Assembly (NCBI RefSeq): GCF_002836515.1
Contig: NZ_PJBC01000066.1
Span: forward strand, 62,001 to 126,000
Direction of reading: 5' to 3'
DNA from: Pseudomonas sp. Choline-02u-1
GTDB taxonomy: Bacteria; Pseudomonadota; Gammaproteobacteria; Pseudomonadales; Pseudomonadaceae
Length of the DNA: 64,000 nucleotides
This document shows, piece by piece, positions 61,273 to 64,000 of the stretch. The notes beneath the pieces are model-generated. The model was not told the origin of the DNA. It saw nothing but the letters and a program-made list of their open reading frames with translations, and ran no database searches. Made by a program: the position numbers and the translations under genes. Position 1 is the stretch's first letter; every line of letters begins with the position of its first letter.

Positions 61273-62486
61273 ACCTGAGAAACATCATCAAGCCGTACCC
61301 GTCGCCGCTGATCACCGGGCGTGGCATTGATCTCGACTTCCCGATGCTCGCCGGTTGTCTGGCGCTGCTCGGTCTGGGTCTGATCATGATTGCCTCGGCG
61401 TCGACTGAAGTGGCAGCCGCGCAGTCGGGCAGCCCGCTGTATTACATGATTCGCCACCTTATTTATGTGGTGCTGGGTTTGGGTGCTTGCATCGTCACCA
61501 TGATGATTCCGATCGCCACTTGGCAACGCCTCGGCTGGATGATGCTGATCGGCGCGTTCGGTTTGCTGGTGATGGTGATCATCCCCGGCATCGGCCGCGA
61601 AGTGAACGGTTCGATGCGCTGGATCGGTTTCAGTTTCTTCAACGTGCAGCCTTCGGAAATCGCCAAGGTGTTTGTGGTGATCTACCTCGCCGGTTATCTG
61701 GTGCGCCGCCAGAAAGAAGTGCGTGAGAGCTGGATGGGCTTCTTCAAGCCGTTCATTGTCCTGCTGCCGATGGCCGGTCTGTTGCTGATGGAACCGGACT
61801 TCGGCGCCACCGTAGTCATGATGGGCGCGGCGGCGGCGATGCTGTTCCTTGGCGGGGTCGGGTTGTTCCGCTTCTCGCTGATGGTGGTGCTGGCGGTTGG
61901 CGCGGTGGTGTTGCTGATCCAGATGCAGCCTTATCGAATGGCGCGTCTGACCAACTTTGCCGACCCGTGGGCTGACCAGTTCGGCGCCGGCTATCAACTG
62001 TCGCAAGCCTTGATCGCTTTCGGTCGCGGCGAGTGGCTTGGCGTCGGCCTGGGCAACAGCGTGCAGAAACAGTTCTACCTGCCGGAAGCGCATACCGACT
62101 TCGTGTTCTCGGTACTTGCTGAAGAACTTGGCGCGGTCGGTTCGCTGTGCACCGTCGCGCTGTTCGTGTTCGTGTGTATTCGCGGCATGTACATCGGCCT
62201 GTGGGCGGAGAAGGCCAAGCAGTTCTTCGCCGCTTACGTGGCTTATGGCTTGTCGTTCCTGTGGATTGGACAGTTCCTGATCAACATCGGTGTGAACGTC
62301 GGCCTGCTGCCAACCAAGGGTCTGACCCTGCCGTTCCTCAGTTACGGCGGCAGCTCGCTGGTGATCTGCTGCGCCTGTCTGGGTCTGTTGCTGCGCATCG
62401 AGTGGGAGAGTCGAACCCACCTGGGCAGCGAAGAGATGGAATTCCAGGAGAGCGACTTCGCTGAGGAGCCGACTCATGGGCGCTAA
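61269..62486 (+). CDS. ftsW: Septal peptidoglycan polymerase FtsW
   Basis: 405 residues, ten membrane segments, SEDS family. GFSFFNVQPSEIAKVFVVIY and PEAHTDFVFSVLAEELG contain the conserved loop Asp and the SEDS signature; GLTLPFLSYGGSSLVICCAC closes the family region. It polymerises glycan strands together with FtsI. It overlaps murD by 4 bases and murG by 11. Confidence 0.98.
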   Translation: MNLRNIIKPYPSPLITGRGIDLDFPMLAGCLALLGLGLIMIASASTEVAAAQSGSPLYYMIRHLIYVVLGLGACIVTMMIPIATWQRLGWMMLIGAFGLLVMVIIPGIGREVNGSMRWIGFSFFNVQPSEIAKVFVVIYLAGYLVRRQKEVRESWMGFFKPFIVLLPMAGLLLMEPDFGATVVMMGAAAAMLFLGGVGLFRFSLMVVLAVGAVVLLIQMQPYRMARLTNFADPWADQFGAGYQLSQALIAFGRGEWLGVGLGNSVQKQFYLPEAHTDFVFSVLAEELGAVGSLCTVALFVFVCIRGMYIGLWAEKAKQFFAAYVAYGLSFLWIGQFLINIGVNVGLLPTKGLTLPFLSYGGSSLVICCACLGLLLRIEWESRTHLGSEEMEFQESDFAEEPTHGR

Positions 62487-63546
62487 CGTATTGATCATGG
62501 CCGGCGGTACCGGTGGTCATGTGTTCCCGGCGCTGGCCTGTGCCCGCGAATTCCAGGCACGCGGCTACACCGTGCACTGGCTTGGCACGCCGCGCGGCAT
62601 CGAAAACGAACTGGTCCCGGCGGCAGGTCTTGAATTGCACCGGATCAACGCCAGCGGCCTGCGTGGCAAGGGCAAGCTGTCGCTGCTCAAGGCGCCGCTG
62701 ATGTTGCTGAAATCGGTTTGGCAGGCGCGGGCGATCATGCGCCGCCTGAAGCCGGTGTGTGTAGTCGGCTTTGGCGGTTATGTGACTGGCCCGGGCGGCC
62801 TTGCCGCGAAACTGGCCGGCGTGCCGGTGATCGTTCACGAGCAGAACGCTGTCGCCGGGACCGCCAATCGGTTGCTGGTGCCGTTCGCCGCCCGAGTGTG
62901 TGAAGCGTTCCCCGACACCTTTACTCTGTCGGACAGCCGCCGTACCACCGGTAATCCGGTGCGCAGCGAGCTGTTCCTCGAAACATCGCGACCGGCGCTG
63001 GCCGGCCGCAAAGCGCGTTTGCTGATCCTTGGCGGTAGCCTGGGCGCAGAACCGTTGAATAAATTACTGCCTGAAGCCCTGGCCCAAGTCGCTGCCGATT
63101 TGCGCCCGGATGTGTTTCATCAGGCCGGCAAGAATCACGATGAAGTGACTGCCGAGCGTTACCGCGCCGCAGGCGTGGAAGCGCAGGTGCAGCCGTTCAT
63201 CAAAGACATGGCCCAAGCCTATGGCTGGGCTGACCTGGTGGTGTGCCGCGCCGGCGCGCTGACCATCAGTGAGCTGGCGGCCGCCGGTCTGCCCTCGATG
63301 CTGGTGCCTTTGCCCCACGCGATCGACGATCACCAGACCCGCAACGCCGATTATTTGGCCCGCGAAGGCGCTGCCTTCCTGATGCCGCAAAGAACGACTG
63401 GTGCCGCGGACCTTGCCGCGCGCCTGACAGAGGTCTTGATGCAACCGCAACGACTCGAAGCAATGGCCCAAGCGGCCCGCCGACTGGCCAAACCCGATGC
63501 CACCCGTAGCGTGGTCGATACCTGTCTGGAGGTGGCCCATGGTTGA
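62476..63546 (+). CDS. murG: Lipid II synthase MurG
   Basis: 356 residues, GT-B fold. The N-terminal loop is [17 protein letters not shown], and [18 protein letters not shown] and [19 protein letters not shown] bind lipid I and UDP-GlcNAc. It transfers GlcNAc to lipid I at the inner face of the membrane. It overlaps ftsW by 11 bases and murC by 8. Confidence 0.98.
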   Translation: MGANVLIMAGGTGGHVFPALACAREFQARGYTVHWLGTPRGIENELVPAAGLELHRINASGLRGKGKLSLLKAPLMLLKSVWQARAIMRRLKPVCVVGFGGYVTGPGGLAAKLAGVPVIVHEQNAVAGTANRLLVPFAARVCEAFPDTFTLSDSRRTTGNPVRSELFLETSRPALAGRKARLLILGGSLGAEPLNKLLPEALAQVAADLRPDVFHQAGKNHDEVTAERYRAAGVEAQVQPFIKDMAQAYGWADLVVCRAGALTISELAAAGLPSMLVPLPHAIDDHQTRNADYLAREGAAFLMPQRTTGAADLAARLTEVLMQPQRLEAMAQAARRLAKPDATRSVVDTCLEVAHG

Positions 63547-64000
63547 GAATCAGAAAGCCATGCCACAACCGGAAATGCGCCGTATCCGTCGCATCCACTT
63601 CGTCGGTATCGGCGGCGTGGGCATGTGCGGTATCGCTGAAGTGTTGTTGAACCTGGGCTATCAAGTCTCCGGTTCCGACCTGAAAGCGTCGCCGGTCACC
63701 GAGCGCCTGGAATCGTTTGGCGCGCAGATCTTCATCGGTCACCGTGCCGAGAACGCCGCTACCGCCGACGTACTGGTGGTGTCGAGCGCTGTGAATACCT
63801 CCAACCCGGAAGTCGCGACTGCGCTTGAGCGCCGCATTCCGGTGGTACCGCGTGCGGAAATGCTCGCCGAACTGATGCGCTATCGCCACGGCATCGCCGT
63901 CGCCGGTACGCACGGCAAAACCACGACGACCAGCCTGATCGCTTCGGTGTTCGCTGCCGGTGGCCTCGATCCGACCTTCGTGATCGGTGGCCGGTTGAAT
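63539..64000 (+). CDS. murC: UDP-MurNAc:L-Ala ligase MurC (3' end outside window)
   Basis: The first 154 residues are present. [19 protein letters not shown] is the N-terminal UDP-binding loop, and [16 protein letters not shown] is the ATP loop. It adds L-Ala, the first stem residue. The start ATG 63539 overlaps the murG stop. The frame is open to the window edge. Confidence 0.98.
   Translation, partial: MVENQKAMPQPEMRRIRRIHFVGIGGVGMCGIAEVLLNLGYQVSGSDLKASPVTERLESFGAQIFIGHRAENAATADVLVVSSAVNTSNPEVATALERRIPVVPRAEMLAELMRYRHGIAVAGTHGKTTTTSLIASVFAAGGLDPTFVIGGRLN

Overview
The window is a stretch of gamma-proteobacterial chromosome, almost certainly a fluorescent-group Pseudomonas. It is GC-rich and dense with genes. 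Its gene order, compared from memory, follows two conserved Pseudomonas blocks: hemH to hprA (about PA4655 to PA4626 in PAO1) and zapG to murC (about PA4441 to PA4411). Intergenic gaps carry the short inverted REP-type repeats usual in P. fluorescens genomes. No phage, transposase, CRISPR array, tRNA or rRNA operon was seen. The only RNA gene found is rnpB.

Left block (1-18.1 kb): the tail of an SDR-type epimerase, ferrochelatase, pyrimidine and purine salvage (upp-uraA divergent from hpt), malate:quinone oxidoreductase, several small conserved proteins and lipoproteins, an acyltransferase, an unusual SRAP/YedK-like protein, a chemoreceptor, an M48 lipoprotein protease, a GDT1-type Mn exporter behind a well-formed yybP-ykoY Mn riboswitch, rsmC and hprA.

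Middle (18.3-33.2 kb): a LysE-type exporter; a lipid-linked cluster of acyl-CoA ligase, DUF1302 protein, DUF1329 protein and a MalT-like LuxR regulator; a metallo-beta-lactamase-fold hydrolase; an OmpA-type lipoprotein; zapG; an alpha/beta hydrolase; trpS with an extra C-terminal domain; and zapE.

Accessory insert (33.2-38.3 kb): a four-gene minus-strand operon of a flavin amino-acid 2-monooxygenase (clearly broken), a nitrilase-superfamily amidohydrolase, an uncharacterised membrane protein made of two homologous halves, and an asparaginase. It lies between zapE and a GlxA-type regulator/acyl-CoA dehydrogenase pair that are close neighbours in PAO1. It reads as amino-acid amide metabolism that has started to decay.

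Right block (38.4-64 kb): the regulator and acyl-CoA dehydrogenase, tas, rplM-rpsI, the cytochrome bc1 operon petABC, sspAB, the BON lipoprotein/SIS protein/yraN/lpoA operon, rsmI, rnpB, then the division and cell-wall (dcw) cluster from mraZ to the start of murC. The dcw genes overlap or nearly abut throughout and sit behind one sigma70-like promoter with a MraZ-type triple repeat.

The strongest leads are the duplicated membrane protein and its decaying operon, the SRAP protein lacking two family active-site residues, the YegP-like tandem domain on TrpS, and the readable switching logic of the Mn riboswitch.
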